Shown: positions 52,740 to 62,703, counted from the stretch's first letter. The stretch is 64,000 nt of DNA from JBDGYW01 sp964518955 (GCA_964518955.1 CAZFHS010000004.1:62001-126000), one strand, 5' to 3'. Numbers and translations: made by a program. Notes: a model not told the origin generated them from the letters alone.

Positions 52740-54080
52740 ATGGACGTTGAAATCCTCTCGCGAGTACAATTCGCCGCGACCATTGCTTTTCACTACATCT
52801 TCCCGCCAATGAGCATCGGGCTGGGACTGCTATTGGTCGTGATGGAGGGCATGTATCTCAAAACAGGCAGGGAACTCTACCACCAGATGACGCGATTTTG
52901 GGTCAGGGTGTTCGGGTTGATCTTCGCCCTCGGAGTTGCATCCGGGATCGTGATGGAATTTCAGTTCGGGACCAATTGGGCTGCGTATTCCCGATTCGTC
53001 GGAGACATCTTTGGGAGCGCGCTTGCAGCGGAAGGCATTTTCGCGTTCTTCCTTGAATCCGGGTTCCTGGCAATCCTGTTGTTCGGCTGGGACAAGGTGA
53101 AGCCGAGAACTCATTTTATCTCGACGATCATGGTTGCAGCCGGTGCACATTTCAGCGCTATCTGGATCGTCGTCGCCAACTCGTGGCAACAGACTCCGGC
53201 AGGATACCACCTGGTCGCCAGAGGGGATGGGGTGCGTGCCGAATTGACGAGTTTCGTCGAAGCGGTGCTGAATCCCTCGTTTCTCGACAGGATTTTACAC
53301 GTCTACATGGCGGCTTGGCAGGCAGGAGCATTTCTCGTTTTGAGTGTGAGCGCCTTCTATTTGCTCAAGAACAGACATCACGAGTTTGCCAAAGCTTCGA
53401 TGAGGATCGCGCTGGTACTTGCGGTCGGATCATCACTGCTACAGCTGGTCACGGGACACGACAGTGCCGTCGGAGTCGCGGAGAACCAACCGGCGAAGCT
53501 GGCAGCGCTAGAGGGGCACTATGAAGCCAATGCGCCTGCTCCTTTGTACCTAATCGGTTGGGTGAACGACGACACGCAACGAGTATACGGCATCAAGATT
53601 CCTGGCCTCCTCAGTTGGATGGTACATGGTGACGCAAGTGAACCCGTGACTGGCCTGAACGCGTTCCCTCCAGAAGACCGGCCACCGGTGAACATCGTCT
53701 TCCAGGCATATCACATTATGGTAACAGTCGGCATGTTGCTGATAATTGTCTCCTTGTTGGGAGCACTTTACCTGTGGCGCGGGAAGCTGTTCGAGACGCG
53801 ATGGTTACTGTGGATATTCGTGTTCGCGGTATTGGGGCCACACATCGGAAATCAACTGGGTTGGATTGCTGCCGAGGTGGGGCGACAGCCATGGATCGTC
53901 TATGGGATGCTGCGAACCTCGGACGCACTGTCAGCCGTGGTGCCGGCGGGTGAAGTGATCACTTCATTAGTCCTGTTTGGACTGATCTACACACTCCTCT
54001 TCATTCTGTTCGTATTCCTCCTGAACGAGAAGATACGACACGGACCGGAAGAGACGGCGGCGGAAGGGAGTGCGGCATGA
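52740..54080 (+). CDS. cydA: Cytochrome bd ubiquinol oxidase subunit I
   Basis: 446 residues. High-affinity, non-proton-pumping quinol oxidase. Haem b595 His in FHYIFPPMS, GRE-like region replaced, the b558 His-Met region within ASEGIFAF and LQLVTGHDS. Length matches the short-Q-loop class. CGGAGG sits 8 bases before the ATG. Overlaps cydB by four bases. The leader (52634-52739) has a TACAAT -10-like box at about 52675 but no good -35. Confidence 0.95.
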   Translation: MDVEILSRVQFAATIAFHYIFPPMSIGLGLLLVVMEGMYLKTGRELYHQMTRFWVRVFGLIFALGVASGIVMEFQFGTNWAAYSRFVGDIFGSALAAEGIFAFFLESGFLAILLFGWDKVKPRTHFISTIMVAAGAHFSAIWIVVANSWQQTPAGYHLVARGDGVRAELTSFVEAVLNPSFLDRILHVYMAAWQAGAFLVLSVSAFYLLKNRHHEFAKASMRIALVLAVGSSLLQLVTGHDSAVGVAENQPAKLAALEGHYEANAPAPLYLIGWVNDDTQRVYGIKIPGLLSWMVHGDASEPVTGLNAFPPEDRPPVNIVFQAYHIMVTVGMLLIIVSLLGALYLWRGKLFETRWLLWIFVFAVLGPHIGNQLGWIAAEVGRQPWIVYGMLRTSDALSAVVPAGEVITSLVLFGLIYTLLFILFVFLLNEKIRHGPEETAAEGSAA

Positions 54081-55099
54081 ATTTCGATCTGAATTCCATC
54101 TGGTTCCTCCTCGTCGGCGTCCTGTTCAGTGGGTACGCAATCCTGGACGGTTTCGACCTCGGTGTGGGAGCGTTGCATCTGTTCACCAAGAACGACCTCG
54201 ACCGAAGGTTGATGTTGAACAGCATCGGTCCAGTCTGGGACGGCAACGAAGTCTGGCTGGTCACGGGCGGCGGTGCCCTCTTCGCCGCATTCCCCGACGT
54301 GTACGCGACTTCTTTCTCAGGATTCTATTTGGCATTCATGCTGTTACTGGTCGCGCTGATCTTTCGAGCTGTCGCAATCGAATTCCGCAGCAAGCGCGAA
54401 TCGGCGACGTGGAGGAAGACGTGGGATATCAGCTTCAGCGTGAGCAGCATTGTGTCGGCTTTGTTGATCGGCGTGGCGCTGGGGAATGTCGCACAGGGCA
54501 TTCCGCTCACCGCAGACTATGAGTACACTGGCGGTTTGCTTGGTTTGCTCCGGCCGTTCCCGCTGGTCGTCGGACTCACGACCGTCTGTTTGTTCGCCAT
54601 GCACGGCGCGATCTTCGTCCTCATGAAAACCGAAGGGGAACTCCACGACATGGTCAGAGGGTGGGTGCCTCGGTTGATCGGCCTATTCGCGGTGGGCTAC
54701 GCGCTCACGACGGCACTCATTCTCGCGTTCATACCGCACATGACCACCTTGTTGTTCGATTACCCGGTGCTTTTCGTGGTGCCGTTGTTGAATGTGCTCG
54801 CGATAACCAACATTCCACGGGAGATCTCGCGCGGCAACAATTTCAAGGCGTTCCTCTCGTCCTGCGTGGCAATGGTGCTGCTCATGGGCCTGTTCGGAAT
54901 CGGCATGTATCCGGACATGATCTATTCCAGCCCCGTGGCGGAGAACAGCCTGACGATCTACAATGCGGCATCGTCGGCTATGACGCATAAGATCATGCTG
55001 ATAATCGCTTTGATCGGCATGCCCATCGTCATAGCCTACACCGTCAGTATTTACTGGATCTTCAGGGGAAAGGTGAAGCTGGACGCGCACAGCTATTAA
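54077..55099 (+). CDS. cydB: Cytochrome bd ubiquinol oxidase subunit II
   Basis: 340 residues, about eight helices. WFLLVGVLFSGYAILDGFDLGVGALHLF and GPVWDGNEVWLVTGGGALFAAFP are CydB signatures. Partner of CydA. No CydX-like ORF and no cydCD assembly genes were found nearby. Confidence 0.96.
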   Translation: MNFDLNSIWFLLVGVLFSGYAILDGFDLGVGALHLFTKNDLDRRLMLNSIGPVWDGNEVWLVTGGGALFAAFPDVYATSFSGFYLAFMLLLVALIFRAVAIEFRSKRESATWRKTWDISFSVSSIVSALLIGVALGNVAQGIPLTADYEYTGGLLGLLRPFPLVVGLTTVCLFAMHGAIFVLMKTEGELHDMVRGWVPRLIGLFAVGYALTTALILAFIPHMTTLLFDYPVLFVVPLLNVLAITNIPREISRGNNFKAFLSSCVAMVLLMGLFGIGMYPDMIYSSPVAENSLTIYNAASSAMTHKIMLIIALIGMPIVIAYTVSIYWIFRGKVKLDAHSY

Positions 55100-55221
55100 C
55101 CTGACCTGACCCATCGGAAATCCGGGCGATGGCCGTATATTGAGTATGCTGCTGTTCCAGGGACACGACGCTCGGGTTATGCCGAGACGTTCTATTTGAT
55201 TATGACCTCGAGGAGAAGCAA

Positions 55222-55731
55222 ATGTTGGAAGAGTTAACCCTCAGGAAAGCTGTTGAGTTTGCGGTTACGACGGAGCAGCTCGGAAACAAGTTCTACGAGA
55301 AGATGGCCAGGAAGTTTGCCGACGATCAAGAGATCAGCGACATCTTCTCGATGCTTGCCAAAGACGAGCTGATTCACGAGAAGCAGTTCCAAAACCTCCT
55401 GAACAAAGTCCCAAAGGATGAGGGTGTCTCGAGCCAGGACGACCGCTGGGCACACCTCAGGATCATGTCCATGTCTGAGTTCTTCATGGGCGAATCGGGA
55501 GTGTTCAAGAAGCTCGACGAAGTCGAAACGAGAGAGGATGCACTACAGCGTGCTTTTGGCCTCGAGAAGGACACTCTCGGATACTACCGTGCGATGGAAG
55601 ACATCCTTGGCAAGGACGACACACTAACGTCCATCATCGAGGCGGAGAAGAAGCACCTCGCAAAGGTGATGGAGTACATGGTCACCGGCGCAAAGATGAG
55701 AGGTTTGGCGGATCCAGGTCCTGGAGCGTGA
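55222..55731 (+). CDS. Ferritin-like (rubrerythrin-type) di-iron protein
   Basis: 169 residues, four-helix bundle. Di-iron ligands: Glu in TTEQLGNKFYE, ExxH in DELIHEKQF, Glu near GLEKDTLGYY, and ExxH in EAEKKHLAKV. There is no rubredoxin domain. Such proteins reduce peroxide or store iron, fitting its place after cydAB. AGGAG just before ATG. Confidence 0.87.
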   Translation: MLEELTLRKAVEFAVTTEQLGNKFYEKMARKFADDQEISDIFSMLAKDELIHEKQFQNLLNKVPKDEGVSSQDDRWAHLRIMSMSEFFMGESGVFKKLDEVETREDALQRAFGLEKDTLGYYRAMEDILGKDDTLTSIIEAEKKHLAKVMEYMVTGAKMRGLADPGPGA

Positions 55732-55775
55732 TTTTCGCCTTTGACAGTATCGAGGCGTTCTAGTACACAAACGAG

Positions 55776-55808
55776 CCCGAACGATTCTTGTGATTTGAGT
55801 CGTTCGGG
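55776..55808 (+). terminator. Perfect 9-bp hairpin between convergent genes
   Basis: CCCGAACGA (55776-55784) and TCGTTCGGG (55800-55808) pair perfectly over a 15-base loop, 44 bases past the ferritin-like stop and 11 bases before the phosphatase gene's end. Flanks are T-rich on the plus strand (ctttgtcttc), so it may end transcription from both sides. Confidence 0.75.
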
Positions 55809-55818
55809 ATCTTTGTCT

Positions 55819-56373
55819 TCAGTTTCTGCGCAGGTACTCGTAGTACGCCTGAATCGCTTCCTCCTGCGCCTTTGTTTCGATCGAACCCGGCCTCAATTCC
55901 CTCACCCGGGAGATCGCTTCATCCGCGGTGCTGCCAAGGTAAACGAGGTAGGTCGCCAGCATCGTACCTGTTCGACCAATCCCTGCCGCACAATGGACTC
56001 CAACACGACCACCGTCGTCCAACACCTGTTTGGTTATTTCGACGAACTCAATCTGTTGAGCCAACGTGGGAGGGTGAAAGTCCTCCACCGGCAAATGGAA
56101 GGACTCTATATCATGAGCGGCCAATACGTCGGGATTGGGAATGCCGCCTGTCAGAGATATGAGCAGAACGATCCCGTGCTCCGACAGAAAGGCGGCATCT
56201 TCTTCTAGCGACGCCACACCCCCCGGCCAAGGCATCCCAGCCAGTTGCTTGTCGATAACCCATGAGAATCCGTCTTGCATGCCCGTGCTTTCGGCGTCAT
56301 CTCGCGGCGCGCAGGCGCCGGATACGAACACTATCAGAAACACCATGAATCCTAAGAATGAGCTCGGTTGCAT
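55819..56373 (-). CDS. Exported dual-specificity/tyrosine phosphatase lipoprotein
   Basis: 184 residues. Signal sequence MVFLIVFVSGAC, lipoprotein-type Cys21. CX5R active site HCAAGIGRTG, general-acid Asp probably in LPVEDFHPP. Upstream 54 codons look non-coding, so ATG 56373 is used. A secreted phosphatase of this kind could act on lipids or phosphosugars of the envelope rather than on cytoplasmic proteins. Confidence 0.85.
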   Translation of the reverse strand: MQPSSFLGFMVFLIVFVSGACAPRDDAESTGMQDGFSWVIDKQLAGMPWPGGVASLEEDAAFLSEHGIVLLISLTGGIPNPDVLAAHDIESFHLPVEDFHPPTLAQQIEFVEITKQVLDDGGRVGVHCAAGIGRTGTMLATYLVYLGSTADEAISRVRELRPGSIETKAQEEAIQAYYEYLRRN

Positions 56374-56434
56374 CAGAAGACTCCGAGCGTTGTGACTGCG
56401 GTATCTAAAGCCGGCGCCTGCTCGCCACAAGTAG

Positions 56435-59161
56435 TCACTCGGCCCGGAGTGCTTCCACAGGGTCGATCTTCGTGGCGCGGCGAGCGGGAATGTAGCTAGC
56501 GAACAGCGCCGCCACCGCCAACAGCAACGCGGCAAGAACGAATGCGAATGGATCGTGGACGTTGGTGTCGAACAGGAAACTGTCGAGCACCCTCACAGCT
56601 GAGAGAGATACCGCGACACCGACGGCAAGGCCTGCGGCGGCAAACACTCCCCCCCGCAACAGCACCGTTTTGAGAACTCTCGGTGCACTAGCCCCAAGCG
56701 CCATCTTCACACCAATCTCCGCTGAGCGCTGCGCCATCGAGTAGGCCAAGACCCCATACACCCCAATCACCGCCAGGAGGCCGGCCAGAACCGCGAACAT
56801 GGAGACCAGACGTGTTCTGAATCTCGGCGCAGCAACTGAAGCGTGTACCACTCGCTCGAGTTCACGTATCCGCGGGGCTGGTACTGTCGGATCAAACCTC
56901 TGCACTACGTCCCGCACGTTCCCGACAACTAGTTCCGGGTCTACGTTCGTCTTCATCAGGACATCGATCGATCCCCTGGGCACCTGAAAGTAGGGCAGGT
57001 ACACCTTCGGCCTAGGCTTCACGTCGAGCCCCTGATGGTGCACATCCTCCGCGACCCCGACGATCGTCCGCCACGGACTGCCCGACTCGAGACCGCCGTA
57101 ACGGAGTCGCCGCCCCACGGGATCCTCACCCGGCCAATACTGGTCCGCCGCTCCGCGGCTCACGATTACCACACGCTCGCTCCCGACTCTGTCATCCGGC
57201 GCAAATGCGCGGCCCGAAATTATGGGTACGCCCATCAACCTGAAGTACGGCGGCGTGGCAAGGCCGCGTTCGAGGTTCGTCTCCTGCATCCCGGAAAATG
57301 ACTCGACTGTCATTGTGCTCGAACTCGTGCCCCCCAGAAAGGGAGCGTTGTCGGCGGTCGCGACGAGAAAAACGCCTGGGATGGCGCGCAGCTCATCTTC
57401 GAGCATGCGAACATAATGCTGCAACACGGCTTGTCCTGACTCTGACTCCCGGGGCCGCTGCGACGAAGAAGATTGCGACGGCCTGGCCAGCGCCTCCGCG
57501 TTGATGTTGAGGTCAAATGTCAGGACTGACTCGGCGTCGAACCCGCGTTTCACCGAAGTGAGCCTGACAAAACTCTTCACGAGCAAGGTAGCACCGAAGA
57601 GCAGGACGAACGCGAGTGCGACCTCCGAGACTACGAGCAGACCCTGCGTCCGGTTCTGCCGTCGCGCCCCTGCAACCCCCCTTCCCCCACCCTGAAGCAT
57701 CTCCGCCACATCCGCTCTCGCGGCACGAAACGCGGGAAGGGATCCGACCAGCAGGCCGGTGCCCACCGATGTGGCTGCCAAAAACAGGAACACCCGGATG
57801 TCGAGGGTTACCTCGTCGGCTCTAGGCAATCCACTCGGGAGCAGAGCCATCAACGGCCCGAAGCAGACGAATGCCAGCAGCCCGCCTGCGACACCTCCGG
57901 CGATCGACAACACCAAGCTCTCACTCAGGAACTGCCTCAGCAGTCTGCCGCGCCAGGCACCCATCGCGGCACGGATCGCCAACTCCCGGCGGCGTTCAGT
58001 TGCGCGCACCAACAACATGTTGGTTATGTTGGCACACGCGATCAACAGAACGACTGCAACTGCTCCGAGCAACACGAGCAGGATGAGTTGTACATCACCA
58101 ACCACCTCGCGGATTCTCGAGACGACACGCACGCCGTGGTCGGGATCGTGACCTCTACTTTCCACCAGCCGGTCCGTGAGGATGTCCATCTCGCGCTGCG
58201 CCTGGGCTATTGTGATTCCCTCTTTCAGACGCGCGAGCGAGAAGAAGAACTGACTTCCACGGTCGTCAGCCTTTTCGTCATCGGGGAACGGAACCCATAC
58301 GTTAGAGTTGCCCGTACTTGGAAAGTAGAACTCCGGCGGCATCACACCGACGATTTCGTAGCTCACTCCGTTCAGCAAGACTGTGGTCCCTACCGCCGCT
58401 GGATCGCCTCCGAGCTTGGTCTCCCAGAATCCGTGGCCCAGCACCGCAACTGGCGCAGCACCAACTTCATCGTCGGAACGCAAGAACGTGCGGCCGAGAT
58501 ACGGAGGAACACCCAACGCCCGCCATGTCGCCGAGGTGAGGTGGGTCCCGTACACGACCTCTGGCTGGTCTCCCGCTGTCAAAACGAACCTGCGGTCGTC
58601 GTACCCTCCGACACTCTCAAACACAGAGTTCAATTCTTCCCAGTCTCGAAGCACAGGCATGGATAAGGGAAACGAACTCGCCCAGGATCGGAGGCCCTGG
58701 TTCGGAGATTCGAACCAGTCGTGGTTCACCTGCCAGACGTTTACCAGGCGCTCGGCATCGGGGTACGGCAACGGACGCAGCAACACACCGTTGACGACAC
58801 TGAAGATCGCCGTTGTCGCACCGACCCCAATTCCCAAGGTGAGTACGGCGGTCCCAGTGAAACCGGGGCGTTTAGCCAACGTGCGCACGGCAAAACGAAG
58901 ATCCTGCAAGATGCCACCCACTACGAGTCGCCTCCCGATCCGGGGATGTCTCCGGGGACGAGCCAATCTCAAACGAGCCGTCGGTAGCAGGCAGGCCAGG
59001 GCCTGGCGCCAATACCAGCGTCTTGCAGCTACGGCGTTCTCGCGGACCATCTGCTGATAGCGATCGGCCAGATCGTCGCTAATCGCATCCCGCACCTCTG
59101 CGTTAGCAAATACGGACACCAGTAGCCGGGCTAGCAGTGGAGGCCGCTCCTTCGTACTCAT
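56435..59161 (-). CDS. ADOP-family ABC transporter permease (MacB/FtsX type)
   Basis: 908 residues. Starts with a ~90-residue ADOP N-domain (DLADRYQQMVRENAVAARRW), then a helix (GTAVLTLGIGVGATTAIFSVV) and a MacB periplasmic core domain, FtsX three-helix block (VVLLIACANITNMLLVRATER), a second periplasmic domain and second FtsX block, ending RRATKIDPVEALRAE. ADOP proteins lack an ATPase gene in the same operon, as here. The gene overlaps PadR by four bases. Transported substrate is unknown. Confidence 0.93.
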   Translation of the reverse strand: MSTKERPPLLARLLVSVFANAEVRDAISDDLADRYQQMVRENAVAARRWYWRQALACLLPTARLRLARPRRHPRIGRRLVVGGILQDLRFAVRTLAKRPGFTGTAVLTLGIGVGATTAIFSVVNGVLLRPLPYPDAERLVNVWQVNHDWFESPNQGLRSWASSFPLSMPVLRDWEELNSVFESVGGYDDRRFVLTAGDQPEVVYGTHLTSATWRALGVPPYLGRTFLRSDDEVGAAPVAVLGHGFWETKLGGDPAAVGTTVLLNGVSYEIVGVMPPEFYFPSTGNSNVWVPFPDDEKADDRGSQFFFSLARLKEGITIAQAQREMDILTDRLVESRGHDPDHGVRVVSRIREVVGDVQLILLVLLGAVAVVLLIACANITNMLLVRATERRRELAIRAAMGAWRGRLLRQFLSESLVLSIAGGVAGGLLAFVCFGPLMALLPSGLPRADEVTLDIRVFLFLAATSVGTGLLVGSLPAFRAARADVAEMLQGGGRGVAGARRQNRTQGLLVVSEVALAFVLLFGATLLVKSFVRLTSVKRGFDAESVLTFDLNINAEALARPSQSSSSQRPRESESGQAVLQHYVRMLEDELRAIPGVFLVATADNAPFLGGTSSSTMTVESFSGMQETNLERGLATPPYFRLMGVPIISGRAFAPDDRVGSERVVIVSRGAADQYWPGEDPVGRRLRYGGLESGSPWRTIVGVAEDVHHQGLDVKPRPKVYLPYFQVPRGSIDVLMKTNVDPELVVGNVRDVVQRFDPTVPAPRIRELERVVHASVAAPRFRTRLVSMFAVLAGLLAVIGVYGVLAYSMAQRSAEIGVKMALGASAPRVLKTVLLRGGVFAAAGLAVGVAVSLSAVRVLDSFLFDTNVHDPFAFVLAALLLAVAALFASYIPARRATKIDPVEALRAE

Positions 59162-59490
59162 GATCTGCCCGCGTCGGCTTTCAAGCTCACGCCAGCCCAG
59201 AGATTGTCATACATGTCGCGCGACTTCTGGAGCGCGCTCAACCCTGCCTCCGACAGCTCGTAAGACTTCTTGGCCCGTCCTTCGGAGCGTTCGTCGCTCG
59301 CCGCGACATACCCCTTCTTCTCCATCCGTTTGAGAGTTACATACACCGCATGCACAGAGGCATCCCTACCTGTAGTTCGACAGATCTCATCGTAAATCGG
59401 CATGCCGGATGCCGGCTCACCGAGCCGTGCCAATGCTAGCAGTACTACCAGTTCAAATTCACCCAGGTAATTCCCTTTGGTCACGTTCAC
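59158..59490 (-). CDS. PadR-family transcriptional regulator
   Basis: 110 residues. GEFELVVLLALARLGEPASGMPIYDEI, AVYVTLKRMEKKGYVAASD and KKSYELSEAGLSAL match the PadR winged helix. Start is GTG 59490. It overlaps the ADOP gene by ATGA and should repress both. A perfect palindrome lies 18 bases upstream of its start codon. Confidence 0.92.
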   Translation of the reverse strand: MNVTKGNYLGEFELVVLLALARLGEPASGMPIYDEICRTTGRDASVHAVYVTLKRMEKKGYVAASDERSEGRAKKSYELSEAGLSALQKSRDMYDNLWAGVSLKADAGRS

Positions 59491-59507
59491 TCCCTGCGAG
59501 AATGCCG

Positions 59508-59522
59508 TTAAACAATGTTTAA
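59508..59522 (-). promoter_or_regulatory. Perfect palindromic operator for the PadR/ADOP pair
   Basis: TTAAACA-A-TGTTTAA: 7-base arms around one base, ending 18 bases upstream of the GTG of PadR. The position and symmetry fit an autoregulatory PadR binding site. No good -35/-10 is seen; the site may overlap the promoter. Confidence 0.6.
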
Positions 59523-59654
59523 TACGAACAGATGTGTCATTTGGTTTCGCAACGTCCTGTGGAATAGTTGAAAAGGGTTTGACACACTCCGCCGCATACG
59601 GTGGCAGAGGACGGACAGTCTACTGCTCGAAGACCAAGGCCGCGTGAGAACCTG

Positions 59655-61373
59655 CTAGTGTTGCGCGGCCGCCCTGTCGTACACCACCTTGCCGCCGACG
59701 ATGGTATAGGCCACCTCGGTGGAGAGGATCTCTTCCTCGGGTATCGTCATGATGTCCTTTGATAGGACCGTGACATCGGCGAGTTTTCCGGGCGTGAGCG
59801 ACCCTTTGATGTCTTCCTCGAACGCAGCATACGCCCCGTTGATGGTATAGGACCGCAGCGCCTCTTCTCGGCTCATGCGTTGGTCGGGGTAGAACAGACT
59901 TCCGTCTGCGAGCCGGCGCGACACTGTCGAATAGAAGCTCGCGATCGGAGACACATCTTCTACCGGCGCATCGGTTCCGTTGGGTATTACCGCCCCCGTA
60001 GCCATCAGTTTCTGCCAGACGTAGGCACCTTCTTCGGCCCGCCGTTCTCCCAAACGCTCGAGCACATACAGAGCGTCGGACGTGCAATGGATTCCCTGCA
60101 TTGAGGGAATGACCCCGATCTGAGCAAACCGTGGAATGTCATCGAGATGCAGGTGCTGAGAGTGCTCGATGCGCCACCTCCAGTCGGTTCGGTCCGGGTA
60201 CAACCCGTACGTTTGCTCGATGATGTCGAGAGACTCGCGGTTAGCCCTGTCGCCGATGGCATGTATAGCGAGCTGGTATCCGTTCAAGGCGGCGAGCCGC
60301 GCCGATTCGGTAACGCTCGCCACAGTACCTGTGTTGAGTCCACTGCTAGTCGGTAAATCCTCGTACGGTTCGAGCAGCCACGCGCCGTGAGGACCCAGAG
60401 CACCATCCAGAGTCCGTTTGACTGCACGGACTGTCAGGTGGTTGTTTCCGTACCCGAGCATCCAGTAGTCAGATAGCCGCTGCGCGAGGCGTTCGTTGGA
60501 ATCCCGTATCATCACCCAGAGCCGAACATCGATTTCGCCGGCGTCGACCATCTCCTTGATGAGGTCGATTGTCTCGAACGGCGATCCGGCATCATGTACC
60601 GTCGTAAGACCTTTTGAGATTACCTCCTCATTTGCGAGCTGTATGATCCGCCGCGGGTCGGGCTGTTCCGCACCTTCTGACGCTCCTCCCAACAACCGCT
60701 GTGCCGTCTCACGAAACGCTCCAATTGGATCTCCGTTGGCATCCCGGACAATCTCACCGCCCGGTGGATCTGCCGTGCTCCGCGTGATATTCGACATCTC
60801 CATCGCCTTCGCGTTGGCGAACGATGCATGCCCGCTGGCATGCCGAAGAACCACTGGGTTGTCGGGGGAAACCGCGCTCAAAGAATGGTGGGTCGGCAAG
60901 CCGTCGACGTTGTTTTCGGGAGTGCGGTCCCATTTCTCCTGATGCCACCCCCGCCCACGAATGAGCTCGCCAGTCGATGCGTCGCCGACCACAGCCTCTA
61001 CCATGGAGACGATCTCATTCCAGTTGGCGACTTCCATGAGATTCAGCTGCATTTTTGCCTGACCGATTCCGGTGAAATGCACGTGGCTGTCGATGAACCC
61101 GGGAATGGCCAGCTGGCCGTCGAGATCTAAAACTTCCGTTTCCGCACCGACATACGCCCTTATCTCTCTGTCTGACCCAACAGCCAGTATCGTGTCTCCC
61201 TTCATCGCGATAGCCTCACCGTCCGGCACGTTCTCGTCCACGGTTATGACCTTACCGTGAAGCAACACCAGATCGGCGGGCATCTCCGGTTCAGGCCTGC
61301 ATCCCGATGTGAATGCGACTAGCGTGAAGGCGAACAGAGCGAACAGAGTGCGGTGGTGCCTGAGAAGGGTCAT
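59655..61373 (-). CDS. YtcJ-family metal-dependent amidohydrolase, lipoprotein
   Basis: 572 residues. Lipobox FTSGC near residue 22. Metal motif IDSHVHFTG near the N-terminus, AIHAIGDRANRESL (late His), and IPNGTDAPVEDVSP with the catalytic Asp. The YtcJ group acts on amide or carbamate substrates mostly unknown. ATG 61373 is chosen with GGAGA six bases ahead; longer frame not conserved. Divergent from the dipeptidase-like gene. Confidence 0.9.
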   Translation of the reverse strand: MTLLRHHRTLFALFAFTLVAFTSGCRPEPEMPADLVLLHGKVITVDENVPDGEAIAMKGDTILAVGSDREIRAYVGAETEVLDLDGQLAIPGFIDSHVHFTGIGQAKMQLNLMEVANWNEIVSMVEAVVGDASTGELIRGRGWHQEKWDRTPENNVDGLPTHHSLSAVSPDNPVVLRHASGHASFANAKAMEMSNITRSTADPPGGEIVRDANGDPIGAFRETAQRLLGGASEGAEQPDPRRIIQLANEEVISKGLTTVHDAGSPFETIDLIKEMVDAGEIDVRLWVMIRDSNERLAQRLSDYWMLGYGNNHLTVRAVKRTLDGALGPHGAWLLEPYEDLPTSSGLNTGTVASVTESARLAALNGYQLAIHAIGDRANRESLDIIEQTYGLYPDRTDWRWRIEHSQHLHLDDIPRFAQIGVIPSMQGIHCTSDALYVLERLGERRAEEGAYVWQKLMATGAVIPNGTDAPVEDVSPIASFYSTVSRRLADGSLFYPDQRMSREEALRSYTINGAYAAFEEDIKGSLTPGKLADVTVLSKDIMTIPEEEILSTEVAYTIVGGKVVYDRAAAQH

Positions 61374-61566
61374 CCTTTGTCTCCAAGTTGCATCGGCTAC
61401 ACTAACAGGACCTGACACTATCACCTGTCGAAAAGCTAGCCAGTATGCATGCGCGCCGGCAGGCCCGCCCATTCAGGCATCGGTTCGGAAAAAGATTGAC
61501 CAAGCGTTGCCCGTGTAACTGCCCTAGATTCCAAAAACTACCAACCCTCAGACAAAGAGCACGCAC

Positions 61567-62703
61567 ATGACCAGCCGCAGAAATTTCCTTGCAGGTATGA
61601 CGCTTGCCGGAGTCGGCACCCCCGCGGTGGCAAGAGCACGTTTGCCTTTTTCGGGAACGGTGCAGCAGACCGAACGCGGACCGGGCATACACTCGGTGCT
61701 GGAGCGCGACCATCCCTACATCTTCATCGATTCCTGCATGCAGATCTGGCCGGATGCGCAGCTGGAGATCGCACACCGACACGGCGTAACCGCGTATGGG
61801 GTGACGGCATGGGACCCGCACTCGGATGCCGCAACTGCACTAGAGGGAGTCATGTACTGGCATTGGGCTGCGCGGCAATACCCAGACCTGGTACTGATTG
61901 AGACCACCGAAGATATCCGGCAGGCAAAGCGCGACGGAAAGGCGGGATTGCTGCTCGCAGCCCAAGACGGCGACTGGGTTGGGATGGAGCTTCATAGGGT
62001 GGAGGCCTTTCAGCAGGCGGGGTTGAGAATTTGGCTGCTCGCATACAACGCCAACAACCAGCTTTGTGATGGCTGTCTCGACCGGACCGACGGCGGGTTG
62101 AGCCGGTTCGGGCAACTCGTGGTAGACGAATGCAACAGGGTTGGCATCGTTCTCGATTGCACGCACACTGGGAGGCGCGCCACTCTCGAAATCTTGGAGC
62201 GGAGCGAGAAGCCTTGCATCTACACGCACTCCAATCCGTCTGCGCTGTCTCCAAATCCCAGGAACATCGACGACGAACAGATCTTAGCCTGCACGTCCAG
62301 CGGCGGCGTGATCGGCCTGGTATCCTGGGGTCCGCTGGTGATGCGCCCCAACACCACTCATTGGCCCACACTCGACGAGTTCATCGACATGATCGATTAC
62401 GTGGTCCAACTGACCGGCAGTACCGACAACGTCGGCATCGGCACCGACATGTCGCTCGGCACATATCCGGACCACGAAAGCGATCCGTGGGGCTCACCGG
62501 ATTTTCCGAACATCACCGAACAGTACGACAGATACGTCACCGACGACATTCGTTCTCACCAACGCAACGTGGATGGATTCAGCGACTATGCGGAAATCGT
62601 ATCTGTTGCTGACAGGTTGCTGGCGCGGGGCTATTCAGATGAAGACGTACACAAGTTCTTAGGAGAGAACTTCCTGCGGGTGTTCGATCAAGTCTGGAAG
62701 TAG
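61567..62703 (+). CDS. Tat-exported M19 membrane-dipeptidase-like protein, metal site altered
   Basis: 378 residues. Tat-like signal SRRNFLAGMTLAGVG. Fold-defining stretches of M19 are present: WLLAYNANNQLCDG, LSRFGQLVVDECNRVGIVLD, DCTH and YTHSNPSAL (the two histidines), NVGIGTDMS (Asp), and a C-terminal FLGENFLRVF. But the HxD that binds the first zinc reads SCMQ (Cys, Gln), and the bridging Glu reads Gln (LAAQDGD). So one metal site looks lost, and the function may differ from dipeptide cleavage. Confidence 0.85.
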   Translation: MTSRRNFLAGMTLAGVGTPAVARARLPFSGTVQQTERGPGIHSVLERDHPYIFIDSCMQIWPDAQLEIAHRHGVTAYGVTAWDPHSDAATALEGVMYWHWAARQYPDLVLIETTEDIRQAKRDGKAGLLLAAQDGDWVGMELHRVEAFQQAGLRIWLLAYNANNQLCDGCLDRTDGGLSRFGQLVVDECNRVGIVLDCTHTGRRATLEILERSEKPCIYTHSNPSALSPNPRNIDDEQILACTSSGGVIGLVSWGPLVMRPNTTHWPTLDEFIDMIDYVVQLTGSTDNVGIGTDMSLGTYPDHESDPWGSPDFPNITEQYDRYVTDDIRSHQRNVDGFSDYAEIVSVADRLLARGYSDEDVHKFLGENFLRVFDQVWK

